This document shows, in pieces, positions 27,141-36,360 of a DNA stretch of 64,000 nucleotides. The stretch is from Pseudomonas fluorescens. GTDB lineage: Bacteria > Pseudomonadota > Gammaproteobacteria > Pseudomonadales > Pseudomonadaceae. Every line of letters begins with the position of its first letter. The stretch's first letter is position 1. The position numbers and the translations under genes are program-made. The stretch lies in contig NZ_JAGGOG010000018.1 of NCBI RefSeq assembly GCF_018614655.1, positions 62,001 through 126,000 of the forward strand, in the 5' to 3' direction. The notes under the pieces were generated by a model that worked only from the letters and a program-made list of their open reading frames with translations, made no database searches and was not told the DNA's origin.

Positions 27141-29759
27141 TTAAATACCAGCCTCGACAAACGGCACGGTCAGGGCCAGGGCCGCGTCCAGGGCGCCAGC
27201 GTCAGTACCACCGCCTTGCGCCATGTCCGGACGACCACCGCCCTTCCCGCCCACTGCCGCAGCGGCTTGTTTCATCAAATCACCGGCCTTGAGTTGGCCA
27301 GTCAGGTCTTTGGTTACACCGGCAACCAGAACGACCTTTTCCTCATGGACACTGCCGAGCAGGATCACTGCGCGGCCGAGCTTGTTCTTCAACTGATCGA
27401 CCAAGGCCAACAGCGCCTTGCCATCCTGACCATCCAGGCGCACCGCCAGGACTTTCACGCCCTTGACGTCCAGGGCAGAAGCCGACAGATCATCGCCTGC
27501 CGCACTGGCTGCCTTGGCCTGCAACTGCTCCAGCTGTTTCTCCAACTGACGGTTGCGCTCCAATACGGCAGAAAGCTTGTCGATCAGGTTGTCACGGCCG
27601 CCCTTGACCAGGCCGGCCGCTTCCTTGAGTTGTTCTTCGCCGGCGTTGAGGTAAGCCAGGGCCGCAGCACCGGTGACCGCTTCAATACGACGCACACCGG
27701 AAGCCACACCGCCTTCGCTGATGATTTTCAGCAGACCGATGTCGCCAGTACGGTTGGCGTGGATACCGCCGCACAGCTCCACGGAGAAGCTGCCACCCAT
27801 GCTCAGCACGCGCACTTCGTCGCCGTACTTCTCGCCAAACAGCGCCATGGCGCCTTTTTTCTTGGCGGTTTCAATATCGGTTTCTTCGGTTTCCACCGGG
27901 GTGTTCTTGCGGATCTCGGCGTTGACGATGTCTTCCAGTGCCTTCAACTGCTCAGGCTTGATCGCTTCGAAGTGACTGAAGTCAAAACGCAGGCGCTGGC
28001 TATCGACCAACGAACCCTTCTGCTGCACATGCTCACCCAGCACCTGACGCAACGCGGCGTGCAGCAAGTGAGTCGCCGAATGGTTCAAAGCAGTTGCATG
28101 GCGCACATCAGCATCAACCTGAGTGTCTACCGGCGCGCCGACCGTCAGGTTGCCCAACACCAATACACCGTGATGCAGGAAAGCACCGCCGGTCTTGGTG
28201 GTGTCGCGCACGTCGAAACGACCGGATGTCGAGCTCAAGAAGCCACAGTCACCGACCTGGCCGCCGGATTCGGCGTAGAACGGCGTCTGATCGAGGACCA
28301 CAACGCCCTCTTCGCCTTCGTTCAGGACGTCGACCGACTTGCCATCCTTATAGATAGCCACGATCTTGGCCGAACCAACGGTGGCGTGATAGCCCGTGAA
28401 CTCAGTGGCCACGTCAACCTTGACCAGGGTGTTGTAGTCCAGGCCAAAGGAGCTGGCGGAACGGGCGCGCACACGCTGGGCTTCCATCTCACGCTCGAAA
28501 CCGACTTCATCGACAGTCAGTTCACGCTCACGGGCGATGTCGGCCGTCAGGTCCATCGGGAAGCCATAAGTGTCGTACAGCTTGAACACCACGTCGCCCG
28601 GCACCACGGTGCCTTTAAGCTCAGCCAGGTCCTGTTCCAGGATCTTCAAGCCGTGTTCCAGGGTCTTGGAGAACTGCTCTTCTTCAGCCTTGAGCACGCG
28701 CTCGATGTTGGCCTGCTGCTGCTTGAGTTCCGGAAAGGCCTCGCCCATCTCGGCCACCAGCGCGGCAACGATTTTGTAGAAGAAGCTACCGGTGGCGCCC
28801 AACTTGTTACCGTGACGGCAGGCGCGACGGATGATACGGCGCAGCACATAGCCGCGGCCTTCGTTGGACGGCAGCACACCGTCGGCAATCAGGAAACCAC
28901 AGGAACGAATGTGGTCCGACACCACCTTGAGCGAAGATTGGTCTTCGTTGGCGCAGCCAATGGCAGCGGCCGACGCACTCAGCAGGTTCTTGAACAGGTC
29001 GATTTCGTAGTTGGAGTGAACGTGCTGCATCACCGCACTGATCCGCTCCAGGCCCATGCCGGTATCCACCGACGGAGCAGGCAACGGATGCAACACGCCA
29101 TCGGCGGTGCGGTTGAACTGCATGAACACGTTGTTCCAGATCTCGATGTAACGGTCACCGTCTTCTTCCGGCGAGCCCGGCGGGCCGCCCCAGATGTCGG
29201 CGCCGTGATCGTAGAAAATCTCGGTGCACGGGCCGCACGGGCCGGTATCACCCATGGTCCAGAAGTTGTCGGAGGCGTAAGGCGCGCCCTTGTTGTCGCC
29301 GATGCGGATCATGCGCTCGACCGGCACACCGATCTGCTGGGTCCAGATGTCGTAGGCTTCGTCATCGGTGGCGTAGACGGTGACCCAGAGTTTTTCCTTC
29401 GGCAGGTTCAGCACGCCGGTCAGGAAGGTCCAGGCAAAGGTAATGGCGTCACGCTTGAAATAGTCGCCGAAGCTGAAGTTGCCCAGCATCTCGAAAAAAG
29501 TGTGGTGACGAGCGGTGTAGCCAACGTTCTCCAGGTCACTGTTCTTGCCGCCGGCGCGTACGCACTTCTGGCTGCTGGTGGCGCGGGTGTAGGCGCGCTT
29601 TTCCTGGCCCAGGAAGCAGTCCTTGAACTGGTTCATCCCCGCGTTAGTGAACAGCAGGGTGGGGTCATTGCCTGGGATCAAAGAGCTGGAGGCAACACGG
29701 GTGTGACCTTGCTCTTCGAAGAAGCGAAGGAAGGCTTCACGGATTTCTGCGCTTTTCAT
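27141..29759 (-). CDS. alaS: alanyl-tRNA synthetase
   Basis: 872-residue cytoplasmic enzyme that charges tRNA-Ala. The class II catalytic core begins MKSAEIREAFLRFFEEQGH, with SSLIPGNDPTLLFTNAGMNQ and HHTFFEMLGNFSFGDYFKRD as motif 2. The editing domain shows the zinc-binding NHSATHLLHAAL (HxxxH) near residue 560 and CGGIHANRTGDIG near 665. The C-Ala oligomerisation domain ends with GGGRPDMAQGGG. ATG 29759 is preceded by GGAAGAACC and fits the family start. A striking palindrome around the putative promoter suggests autoregulation. Confidence 0.97.
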   Translation of the reverse strand: MKSAEIREAFLRFFEEQGHTRVASSSLIPGNDPTLLFTNAGMNQFKDCFLGQEKRAYTRATSSQKCVRAGGKNSDLENVGYTARHHTFFEMLGNFSFGDYFKRDAITFAWTFLTGVLNLPKEKLWVTVYATDDEAYDIWTQQIGVPVERMIRIGDNKGAPYASDNFWTMGDTGPCGPCTEIFYDHGADIWGGPPGSPEEDGDRYIEIWNNVFMQFNRTADGVLHPLPAPSVDTGMGLERISAVMQHVHSNYEIDLFKNLLSASAAAIGCANEDQSSLKVVSDHIRSCGFLIADGVLPSNEGRGYVLRRIIRRACRHGNKLGATGSFFYKIVAALVAEMGEAFPELKQQQANIERVLKAEEEQFSKTLEHGLKILEQDLAELKGTVVPGDVVFKLYDTYGFPMDLTADIARERELTVDEVGFEREMEAQRVRARSASSFGLDYNTLVKVDVATEFTGYHATVGSAKIVAIYKDGKSVDVLNEGEEGVVVLDQTPFYAESGGQVGDCGFLSSTSGRFDVRDTTKTGGAFLHHGVLVLGNLTVGAPVDTQVDADVRHATALNHSATHLLHAALRQVLGEHVQQKGSLVDSQRLRFDFSHFEAIKPEQLKALEDIVNAEIRKNTPVETEETDIETAKKKGAMALFGEKYGDEVRVLSMGGSFSVELCGGIHANRTGDIGLLKIISEGGVASGVRRIEAVTGAAALAYLNAGEEQLKEAAGLVKGGRDNLIDKLSAVLERNRQLEKQLEQLQAKAASAAGDDLSASALDVKGVKVLAVRLDGQDGKALLALVDQLKNKLGRAVILLGSVHEEKVVLVAGVTKDLTGQLKAGDLMKQAAAAVGGKGGGRPDMAQGGGTDAGALDAALALTVPFVEAGI

Positions 29760-29820
29760 TAGGTTCTTCCACGGAGGCTGCGGCCAAAGGCCAGTGCTAA
29801 ACGTCATCAGACGGAGCGAC

Positions 29821-29852
29821 GGCAAAGGGCCGCATTATATCGGCCCTTTGCC
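29821..29852 (-). promoter_or_regulatory. palindrome around the alaS promoter -10
   Basis: Perfect 12-bp arms GGCAAAGGGCCG (29821-29832) and CGGCCCTTTGCC (29841-29852) flank an 8-bp centre that carries TATAAT on the minus strand (29839-29834), 75 bp upstream of alaS. In E. coli, AlaRS represses its own gene by binding a palindrome at the transcription start. Confidence 0.65.
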
Positions 29853-29905
29853 CGTGGTACAGCGTGTTTATGTGATAGAAACAGTCAATTAGACGGCCAG
29901 CACTG

Positions 29906-30910
29906 TCATTTTCGGGAAAACGCGACAAATGTCTCGACCACTTGCGTCAACTGCGCGCGACTGACGTCCAGATGAGTGACCATGCGCAGCCGCGGTGCAG
30001 CGCTTAATTTGATCCCGCGCTCAGCCGCAAAAGCCTTCAATGCCTCGGCCTGATCGCCCATCTGCACGTAGACCATATTGGTCTGCACCGGCTCAACCGT
30101 GTAGCCGGCGCTGCGCAACTCATCACCCAACCATTGAGCATTGGCATGGTCCTCGGCCAGGCGCTCTACCTGATGATCCAGCGCATACAACCCCGCAGCC
30201 GCCAACGAGCCTGCCTGACGCATGCCGCCACCGACCATCTTGCGTAAACGGCGAGCCTTGGTAATCAACGCGGTGGAGCCACACAACACCGAACCGATCG
30301 GCGCCCCGAGCCCCTTGGACAGGCACACCGAGACCGAATCGAAATGCCGGGCTATCTCGCGGGCATCCACCCCCAGCTTGACCGCCGCGTTGTAGATCCG
30401 CGCGCCGTCCAGGTGCAGGGCCAGACCTTGCTCACGACACAAAGCCCGTGCCGCCGCCAGGTAGGCCAGCGGCAAGACTTTACCTTGCATGGTGTTTTCC
30501 AGCGCCAGCAGCCGAGTACGGGCGAAATGGAAGTCATCCGGTTTGATGGCCGCCAACACCTGATCCAGGTCCAGGGAACCATCCGCCTGGACCTCCAGCG
30601 GCTGAGGCTGGATCGAGCCCAGCACCGCCGCACCGCCTCCTTCGTATTTGTAGGTGTGGGCCTGCTGGCCGACGATGTATTCCTCGCCACGCTCACAGTG
30701 GGCCATCAACGCCAGCAGGTTGCTCATGGTGCCGGTGGGCACGAACAGTGCCGCGGCAAATCCCAGGCGGCTGGCCAGTTCAGCTTCCAGGCGATTGACG
30801 CTGGGGTCTTCGCCGTAGACGTCATCACCACTGGCAGCCTTGGCCATGGCGTCGAGCATCCCCGGGGTCGGCTGGGTCACGGTGTCACTGCGAAGGTCAA
30901 TCACGGTCAT
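29906..30910 (-). CDS. ltaE: low-specificity L-threonine aldolase
   Basis: 334-residue PLP enzyme that splits L-threonine or allo-threonine to glycine and acetaldehyde. It begins MTVIDLRSDTVTQPTPGML, the family signature, and has EDPSVNRLEAELA, a substrate loop HTYKYEGGGAAVLG and the PLP lysine in SVCLSKGLGAPIGS near residue 200. ATG 30910 is chosen over a frame-extended start at 31036 because the signature begins there and AGAGG precedes it. It lies upstream of alaS on the same strand. The fold is certain; specificity is inferred from sequence class only. Confidence 0.9.
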   Translation of the reverse strand: MTVIDLRSDTVTQPTPGMLDAMAKAASGDDVYGEDPSVNRLEAELASRLGFAAALFVPTGTMSNLLALMAHCERGEEYIVGQQAHTYKYEGGGAAVLGSIQPQPLEVQADGSLDLDQVLAAIKPDDFHFARTRLLALENTMQGKVLPLAYLAAARALCREQGLALHLDGARIYNAAVKLGVDAREIARHFDSVSVCLSKGLGAPIGSVLCGSTALITKARRLRKMVGGGMRQAGSLAAAGLYALDHQVERLAEDHANAQWLGDELRSAGYTVEPVQTNMVYVQMGDQAEALKAFAAERGIKLSAAPRLRMVTHLDVSRAQLTQVVETFVAFSRK

Positions 30911-31109
30911 GAAGCAAACCTCTGGCGGATGAGTAATGTCCTTTGGATAACGATTACTGCGGGCATAGCGGTTGAATATCAAGTCCCTTGTAGGCACGCG
31001 AGCCACAAACAGACCAACCAATATAATCAATAGCAATTATCGAAAAGCAGCCTATGCAGCTTTCAGAAATATGTGGTAAAAACTGACCGCCGCCAGGGTT
31101 CTGGTGGCA

Positions 31110-31276
31110 ACGTTCTCAGGGCGGGGTGTAATTCCCCACCGGCGGTAATTGCGCGCAATGTGCATAGCCCGCGAGCGCTTGGCGCCTCGAACTGCTCAGG
31201 CAGGACGGCGACAAGGTCAGCAGACCCGGTGTGATCCCGGGGCCGACGGTCATAGTCCGGATGAAGAGAGAACGGG
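31110..31276 (+). promoter_or_regulatory. FMN riboswitch (RFN element)
   Basis: The conserved blocks GTTCTCAGGGCGGGGTG, CCCCACCGGCGGTAAT, AGCCCGCGAGCGC, GGTCAGCAGACCCGGTG, and GCCGACGGTCATAGTCCGG ATGAAGAGAGAACGG appear in order, closing with the P1 stem. It precedes the type II lumazine synthase gene by about 117 bases. High FMN is expected to switch the gene off. Confidence 0.95.
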
Positions 31277-31362
31277 ATTGGCGCCTAAGGGCCGTGCGCA
31301 ATCGATCATGCCTGGCATGGTGGGTGATGCCGTACCCTTAAATCCCATTCGATTCATAACGC

Positions 31363-31383
31363 CCTGTTTTTTTCATAAACAGG
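31363..31383 (+). promoter_or_regulatory. candidate RBS-sequestering hairpin of the FMN riboswitch
   Basis: CCTGTTT pairs with AAACAGG around a 7-base loop; the right arm contains the AGG of the AGGAG ribosome binding site (31381-31385). This gives a simple expression platform acting on translation. Confidence 0.6.
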
Positions 31384-31392
31384 AGTCAGAAC

Positions 31393-31902
31393 ATGCAACC
31401 CACCGCAATTGACAGCAAAGCCAAAAACCACCACGGCGAGCGCGTCGCATTTATCCAGGCCTGCTGGCACAAGGATATTGTCGATCAGAGCCGTAAAGGC
31501 TTCCTCGCCGAGATGATCGCCCAGGGCTATCAGGAGTCGGATATCGATTTCTTCGAAGTCGGTGGCGCCTTTGAAATGCCCCTGCACGCCAAGTTGCTGG
31601 CCAAGACCGGCCGCTATGCCGGCATCGTCGCGGCAGCCCTGGTAGTGGACGGTGGGATCTACCGTCACGAGTTCGTCGCCCAGTCAGTGGTCAGCGGCCT
31701 GATGCAGGTTCAGCTGGAAACCGAAGTGCCGGTGTTCTCGGTGTCGCTGACCCCGCATCACTTCCACGCAGGTATGGAACACCAGACGTTCTTCTTTGAG
31801 CACTTCGTGCACAAGGGCCAGGAAGCGGCGAAGACCTGTGCCGACACGCTGCACAAGATTCGTGCACTGCGTCGCAATGAGCCACGGGCTGTCGCGGTTT
31901 AA
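31393..31902 (+). CDS. ribH2: 6,7-dimethyl-8-ribityllumazine synthase, type II
   Basis: 169-residue enzyme that condenses the pyrimidine and butanone-phosphate precursors in the penultimate step of riboflavin synthesis. The order VAFIQACWHKDIVDQS, FFEVGGAFEMPLHAKLL, and GGIYRHEFVAQSVVSGLM with VPVFSVSLTPHHFH matches the decameric RibH2 group of Brucella and rhizobia rather than the icosahedral RibH found next to nusB in gammaproteobacteria. AGGAG precedes the ATG. The gene stands alone behind an FMN riboswitch, so it is probably a second, flavin-responsive lumazine synthase. Confidence 0.92.
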   Translation: MQPTAIDSKAKNHHGERVAFIQACWHKDIVDQSRKGFLAEMIAQGYQESDIDFFEVGGAFEMPLHAKLLAKTGRYAGIVAAALVVDGGIYRHEFVAQSVVSGLMQVQLETEVPVFSVSLTPHHFHAGMEHQTFFFEHFVHKGQEAAKTCADTLHKIRALRRNEPRAVAV

Positions 31903-31917
31903 GCCACAGTGCAAAAC

Positions 31918-32013
31918 CAATGTGGGAGCGGGCTTGCTCGCGAAGGCGGTGGGTCAGTTGATACATTTTTGACTGACACTCCGCCTTCGCGAGCAAGCCC
32001 GCTCCCACATTTG
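31918..32013. repeat. REPIN
   Basis: Arms starting CCAATGTGGGAGCGGGCTTG (31918-) and its near-complement ending at 32013 flank a ~30-bp centre between convergent ribH2 and astE. Confidence 0.92.
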
Positions 32014-32033
32014 GTTGTGATCAACCCTAAAGT

Positions 32034-33038
32034 TTATGCGAGGCCTTTGTCCGTCGTGGGCACAATCAAGATCCCCGCTCGCAAACCATTTCTCACCTTC
32101 GGGTTAGGAAAGATGATGCGTGCACCCTCCTCCTCGATCACCCAGCGGCTTTTGGCAATATCCTCGGCCAGCAGATAACCCTTTTTCAGCTCCGAGAAGT
32201 TTTCCACATCCGCCGGCAGGTGCAGGATGAACTCATCGCTGTGCTTGATCACTTCCCGGGAGACGCTGAACAGCTGCAGGCCGTCCAGGGCTTCGGTTTC
32301 AGGCTCGTTGCCTTCGATGATCTGCTTGAGGCGGGTTTCCAGACGGGACACATTCACCCCCTGGTTCTGCCCGAACGGCCGAGCCTTGCCCAGCTCCAGA
32401 GTGAACGCCTCGGCGCCCAATTGTTCGTAGGTAAACGCGGTAAAGGTGATCGAAGTCTTGTTCTGCAGCAGCACAGCTTCCATGCCCGCAGCGCGCAGGC
32501 GCGCCAGCTCGCGGCGTGAATGCTGACGTCCTTCCTTCCACGGATACAGGGCAAACTGCTCGATCTTCGAGCCGCGAATGGCGGTGTGCAGGTCGTAATG
32601 CAGGCGCGAACGATCAGGCAGACTGAAGAAGCTGCGGGCCAACTGTTCAAGCTCAGCTGCGCGCAGGGCTTCCGGACCACTGCTTTGTTCGTGACGGCCG
32701 TTGAACAGCCGGTTGACGTCCTGTTCGAGGTAACGCTCGCCTCGGCGCATGGCTTCGGGGTTGCCGAACAGGAACAGAATACGTGCACGCGGCTTGAGAT
32801 CGCCGCGGGCGATGCCGTGCAGCAACCGGTCGAGTAATTCGATCGGTGCGGTTTCATTGCCGTGGATGCCGGACGATAGCAGCACATCGTTGCCGTTGTC
32901 CCGCGCCTCAGGTGGGCGCACTTCCAGCGCGCCCTCACTGAGCCAGCGCAATCGCACGCCTTCGACAGTCGTTTGAGTCTTCTCGGCCGGTTCGCGTCCG
33001 GCCAGGGTCAGTTCAAGCAGTTTGCCGAGGGCGAGCAT
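32034..33038 (-). CDS. astE: succinylglutamate desuccinylase
   Basis: 334-residue zinc enzyme, last step of the arginine succinyltransferase pathway: N-succinylglutamate to glutamate and succinate. The carboxypeptidase-like fold shows SSGIHGNETAPIELLD (zinc His and Glu) near residue 55-65, the active-site DLHTAIRGS near 150 with the third zinc ligand, and FTLELGKARPFGQN near 225. Called aruE in P. aeruginosa. It is the last gene of the aru cluster, separated from astB by a small conserved gene. It converges on ribH2 across a REPIN. Confidence 0.95.
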   Translation of the reverse strand: MLALGKLLELTLAGREPAEKTQTTVEGVRLRWLSEGALEVRPPEARDNGNDVLLSSGIHGNETAPIELLDRLLHGIARGDLKPRARILFLFGNPEAMRRGERYLEQDVNRLFNGRHEQSSGPEALRAAELEQLARSFFSLPDRSRLHYDLHTAIRGSKIEQFALYPWKEGRQHSRRELARLRAAGMEAVLLQNKTSITFTAFTYEQLGAEAFTLELGKARPFGQNQGVNVSRLETRLKQIIEGNEPETEALDGLQLFSVSREVIKHSDEFILHLPADVENFSELKKGYLLAEDIAKSRWVIEEEGARIIFPNPKVRNGLRAGILIVPTTDKGLA

Positions 33039-33050
33039 AGATCAGCTTCC

Positions 33051-33335
33051 TTAGTGGTTGCAGTCTGGACCGTGGACGTGATCTTCATCATCACCGACGT
33101 CAGCCGGTTCCATTTCCAGTTGCAGGCTCATCAGGTTGGTGGCCAATGGGCGCATCAGCAGGTTGGCGTACTCGGTGTCACCTTCTTCCACATCGACACC
33201 GATCAGCAGTTGGCCACGGCCATCGTGCTGGATCCAGATTTCCTTGCCCTGCCAGATCACCGCGACGCGGGTGCAGGAGGTTTCCAGCTGAGTGCCATCG
33301 GTGTCTTCAAGGATCAGTTGCAGGGTGTCGGTCAT
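33051..33335 (-). CDS. conserved small protein between astB and astE
   Basis: 94 residues, acidic, with an N-terminal beta-rich part (TLQLILEDTDGTQLETSCTRVAV) and a C-terminal tail rich in Asp, Glu, His and one Cys (DDEDHVHGPDCNH) that could bind a metal. It occupies the same place as PA0900 in P. aeruginosa (from memory), 12 bp from astE and 22 bp from astB, so it is co-transcribed with arginine catabolism genes. It is sometimes labelled a topoisomerase-related protein in databases, for which I see no support. Function unknown. Confidence 0.8.
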   Translation of the reverse strand: MTDTLQLILEDTDGTQLETSCTRVAVIWQGKEIWIQHDGRGQLLIGVDVEEGDTEYANLLMRPLATNLMSLQLEMEPADVGDDEDHVHGPDCNH

Positions 33336-33357
33336 AAAGTAGCTCTCATCTGGGGCA

Positions 33358-34704
33358 TTAATTGATCTGGAAAGGATAAACCGAGCCCAGTTTAAGGATT
33401 TGCGTCAGTTCATCCAGTGCCGTCCGGCACTCAAGCAGCAATTGCGGGTCAGCCAGGTCGGTTTCCCGCAGGCTGTCGCGGTAGTGCTTGTCGACCCAGT
33501 GGGTCAGAGTGTCGTACAACGGTGCCGTCATGATAACCCCTGGGTTGACCGCCGCCAGTTCGGTTTCATTCAAGGCCACCCGCAAGCGCAGGCATGCCGG
33601 GCCACCGCCGTTCTGCATGCTTTGCTTGAGGTCGAAAACCTTCACTTCGCGGATCAGGCCACCGGAGGACGTCAGGCTTTGCAGGTACTGCCAGACACGT
33701 TCATTGCTGCGGCACTCTTCTGGCACGATCAGCAGCATCGAGCCGTCAGCACGGGTCAGCAACTGGCTGTTGAACAGGTAGGAACGCACCGCATCTTCAA
33801 CGCTGACCAGGGCACGCGGCACGCAGATCGACTGGAAATTACCGCCACGCTTGCCGAGCTTGCCCTGCAATTCGCCGAGCATCTGCTCGGTATTGAGGAA
33901 GGCATCCTCGTGATAGAACAGTACTTCGCCGTTGCCTACCGCGATCACGTCGTTGTGGAACACACCGGCATCGATCACCGCCGGGTTCTGCTGGGCGAAT
34001 ACCACACCGTCATCCTGCAGGCCGTGCAGGCGGGCGACGGCCTGGGACGCTTCGAGAGTCTGGCGCGCCGGGTACTTTTGCGGCGCCGGGTAGCGGGTGT
34101 CGAACGCACTGCGGCCGAACACGAAAAACTCTACGCCAGCCTCGCCATAGTCACGGCAGAAACGCGTGTGGTTGGCCGCGCCTTCATCACCAAACTGCGC
34201 CACCGCCGGCAATGCAGCGTGGTGGGCGAAGTGTTTCTGGTCGGCGAACATGGCTCCCAGCACGCGGCTGGTGGTCGGGTGTTCGATGCTGCGGTGGTAT
34301 TTGCAGTTGAGGTTGGCAGCGGTGAAGTGCACGCGGCCATCGGCAGTGTCGGCACTCGGGCTGACCGTGGCGGCGTTGGCCACCCACATGCTCGACGCCG
34401 AGCAGCTTGCTACCAGCAACGGCATGGCGTGCTTGGCTGCTTGCTGGATCACTTGTGCGTCGGTGCCGGCAAAGCCAAGGTTGCGCAGAGCCGCTACGTC
34501 AGGACGTTCCTGCGGCGCCAGCACGCCTTGCACAAAGCCCATTTCCATCAGGGCCTTCATTTTCGCCAGACCTTGCAGCGCTGCTTCCTTGGGGTTGGAA
34601 GATTGCTGGCTGTTGCTCTGGGACGCGACGTTGCCGTAGGACAAACCGCCGTAGTTATGGGTCGGCCCCACTAGACCGTCAAAATTGACTTCACAGGATT
34701 TCAT
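33358..34704 (-). CDS. astB: N-succinylarginine dihydrolase
   Basis: 448-residue enzyme, second step of the pathway: N2-succinylarginine to N2-succinylornithine, two ammonia and CO2. It begins EVNFDGLVGPTHNYGGLSYGN, the family signature, and contains LLVASCSASSMWVANAATVSPS near 115 and EECRSNERVWQYLQSL near 315, with the amidinotransferase-superfamily catalytic Cys in the C-terminal half (GGGPACLRLRV). Called aruB in P. aeruginosa. It lies downstream of astD across a nested REPIN. Confidence 0.95.
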   Translation of the reverse strand: MKSCEVNFDGLVGPTHNYGGLSYGNVASQSNSQQSSNPKEAALQGLAKMKALMEMGFVQGVLAPQERPDVAALRNLGFAGTDAQVIQQAAKHAMPLLVASCSASSMWVANAATVSPSADTADGRVHFTAANLNCKYHRSIEHPTTSRVLGAMFADQKHFAHHAALPAVAQFGDEGAANHTRFCRDYGEAGVEFFVFGRSAFDTRYPAPQKYPARQTLEASQAVARLHGLQDDGVVFAQQNPAVIDAGVFHNDVIAVGNGEVLFYHEDAFLNTEQMLGELQGKLGKRGGNFQSICVPRALVSVEDAVRSYLFNSQLLTRADGSMLLIVPEECRSNERVWQYLQSLTSSGGLIREVKVFDLKQSMQNGGGPACLRLRVALNETELAAVNPGVIMTAPLYDTLTHWVDKHYRDSLRETDLADPQLLLECRTALDELTQILKLGSVYPFQIN

Positions 34705-34770
34705 CGGCGAGGCTCCACGAACATCTGTTTTTTATTGGCTTCAAATTACTTGAAAACACCACAAATCAAA

Positions 34771-34894
34771 TATGGGAGCGGGCTTGTGTGGGAGCGGGCT
34801 TGCTCGCGAAGACGGTGGATCAGTTAATGCATCCAGCGACTGACACACCGCCTTCGCGAGCAAGCCCGCTCCCACACAAGCCCGCACCTACATT
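34771..34894. repeat. nested REPIN
   Basis: A normal REPIN (inner arms with GTGGGAGCGGGCTTGCTCGC) is flanked by extra REP fragments (GGGAGCGGGCTTG before it, CAAGCCCGCACC after it), giving an extended inverted repeat. It looks like one REP inserted in or duplicated from another. Confidence 0.85.
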
Positions 34895-36360
34895 TAGATC
34901 AGTGTTACACCCGGTGTCAGCGCGGCCGGCAACACCAGGCTTGGGGTCTCAAGCGAGGCCACCGGGTACGCACAATAATCCGCAGCATAATAGGCGCTGG
35001 CGCGATGGTTGCCCGAGGCCCCGACTCCACCGAATGGCGCACTGCTGGCAGCGCCGGTCAGTTGCTTGTTCCAGTTGACGATCCCGGCACGACTTTCGAG
35101 CCAGAACTGCTGGTAACGCGCCTCGGAGTCCGACAGCAAGCCTGCGGCCAACCCGTATTGGGTGTTGTTGGCCTCGGCAATTGCCGCTTCGAAATCAGCG
35201 TAGCGGATCACTTGCAGCAGCGGGCCGAACAGTTCTTCGTCCTCGCGCTCGGTGACCGCCGTCACATCAATAATGCCCGGCGTCAGCAACGCGGCCTGGG
35301 CCTGTGGCTGGGTCATTTCCAGCAACGCTACAGCGCCATTGGCGAGCATCAGTTCCTGGGCATCCATCAAGGCTTTCGCCGCTCCCAGGGAAATCACCGA
35401 ACCCATGAACGGCGCTGGCTGTCGGTCGAACGCACCGACTTCAATCGTCGCGCTCACCGCCACCAGCCGCGCCAACAGCGCATCGCCCCAGGCGCCTTCC
35501 GGCACCAGCAAACGTCGGGCACAGGTACAACGTTGGCCGGCAGAGATGAATGCCGACTGGATGATGGTGTAGACCGCCGCATCCACGTCGGCCACTTCGT
35601 CCACCACCAGTGGGTTGTTGCCGCCCATTTCCAGGGCGAGGATCTTGTCCGGACGCCCGGAGAACTGCTGGTGCAGGTGGTTGCCGGTACGGCTGGAGCC
35701 GGTGAAGAACAGGCCGTCGATACCCGGATTGGCCGCCAGGGCGATCCCGGTTTCCCGCGCGCCTTGCAGCAGGTTCAGCACGCCCGCCGGCAAGCCGGCG
35801 TCGATCCAGCACTGCACGGTCAGCTCGGCCACTTTCGGGGTCAGCTCGCTCGGCTTGAACAACACGGTGTTACCCGCCAGCAACGCGGGAACGATATGCC
35901 CATTGGGCAAGTGACCCGGGAAGTTGTACGGACCAAACACCGCCACTACACCGTGAGGTTTGTGACGCAACACGGCAGTGGCGTCGCCCAACGGGCCGCT
36001 CTTTTCGCCGGTACGCTCGCGGTAGCTCTGCACCGAGATCGCAATCTTGTTGACCATGCTGGTGACTTCCGTCGCCGATTCCCACAGCGGTTTGCCGGTC
36101 TCTTCACCAATGCAACGCGCCAGTTCATCGGCACGGCTTTTCAGGTTGGCGGCAAACGCTTCCAGCACGCTCAAACGCTCTTCCAACGAACGCTTGGCCC
36201 AGGCCGGAAATGCCTGACGCGCCGCCTGCACGGCGGACTCAACCTGCTCAACGGTGGCACCGTTACCCGACCACAGCACCTGCTGGGTCACCGGATTCAG
36301 CGACTCAAAGCGCTCACCCTGGCCTGCCAGCCACTCACCTGCGATGTATAGCGAATTCAT
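34894..36360 (-). CDS. astD: succinylglutamic semialdehyde dehydrogenase
   Basis: 488-residue NAD-dependent aldehyde dehydrogenase, fourth step: succinylglutamate semialdehyde to succinylglutamate. Family motifs: FGPYNFPGHLPNGHI near 155, the Rossmann turn FTGSSRTGNHLHQ near 225, the general-base Glu in LALEMGGNNPL near 250, and the nucleophile Cys in SAGQRCTCARR near 285. The start overlaps the aruG stop codon (TAATG), so translation is coupled. Called aruD in P. aeruginosa. Confidence 0.96.
   Translation of the reverse strand: MNSLYIAGEWLAGQGERFESLNPVTQQVLWSGNGATVEQVESAVQAARQAFPAWAKRSLEERLSVLEAFAANLKSRADELARCIGEETGKPLWESATEVTSMVNKIAISVQSYRERTGEKSGPLGDATAVLRHKPHGVVAVFGPYNFPGHLPNGHIVPALLAGNTVLFKPSELTPKVAELTVQCWIDAGLPAGVLNLLQGARETGIALAANPGIDGLFFTGSSRTGNHLHQQFSGRPDKILALEMGGNNPLVVDEVADVDAAVYTIIQSAFISAGQRCTCARRLLVPEGAWGDALLARLVAVSATIEVGAFDRQPAPFMGSVISLGAAKALMDAQELMLANGAVALLEMTQPQAQAALLTPGIIDVTAVTEREDEELFGPLLQVIRYADFEAAIAEANNTQYGLAAGLLSDSEARYQQFWLESRAGIVNWNKQLTGAASSAPFGGVGASGNHRASAYYAADYCAYPVASLETPSLVLPAALTPGVTLI

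Noticed and set aside
27129..29762. 877-residue open frame opposite alaS
   Set aside because: Shadow of alaS codon use; the product has no recognisable domain and alaS is certain.
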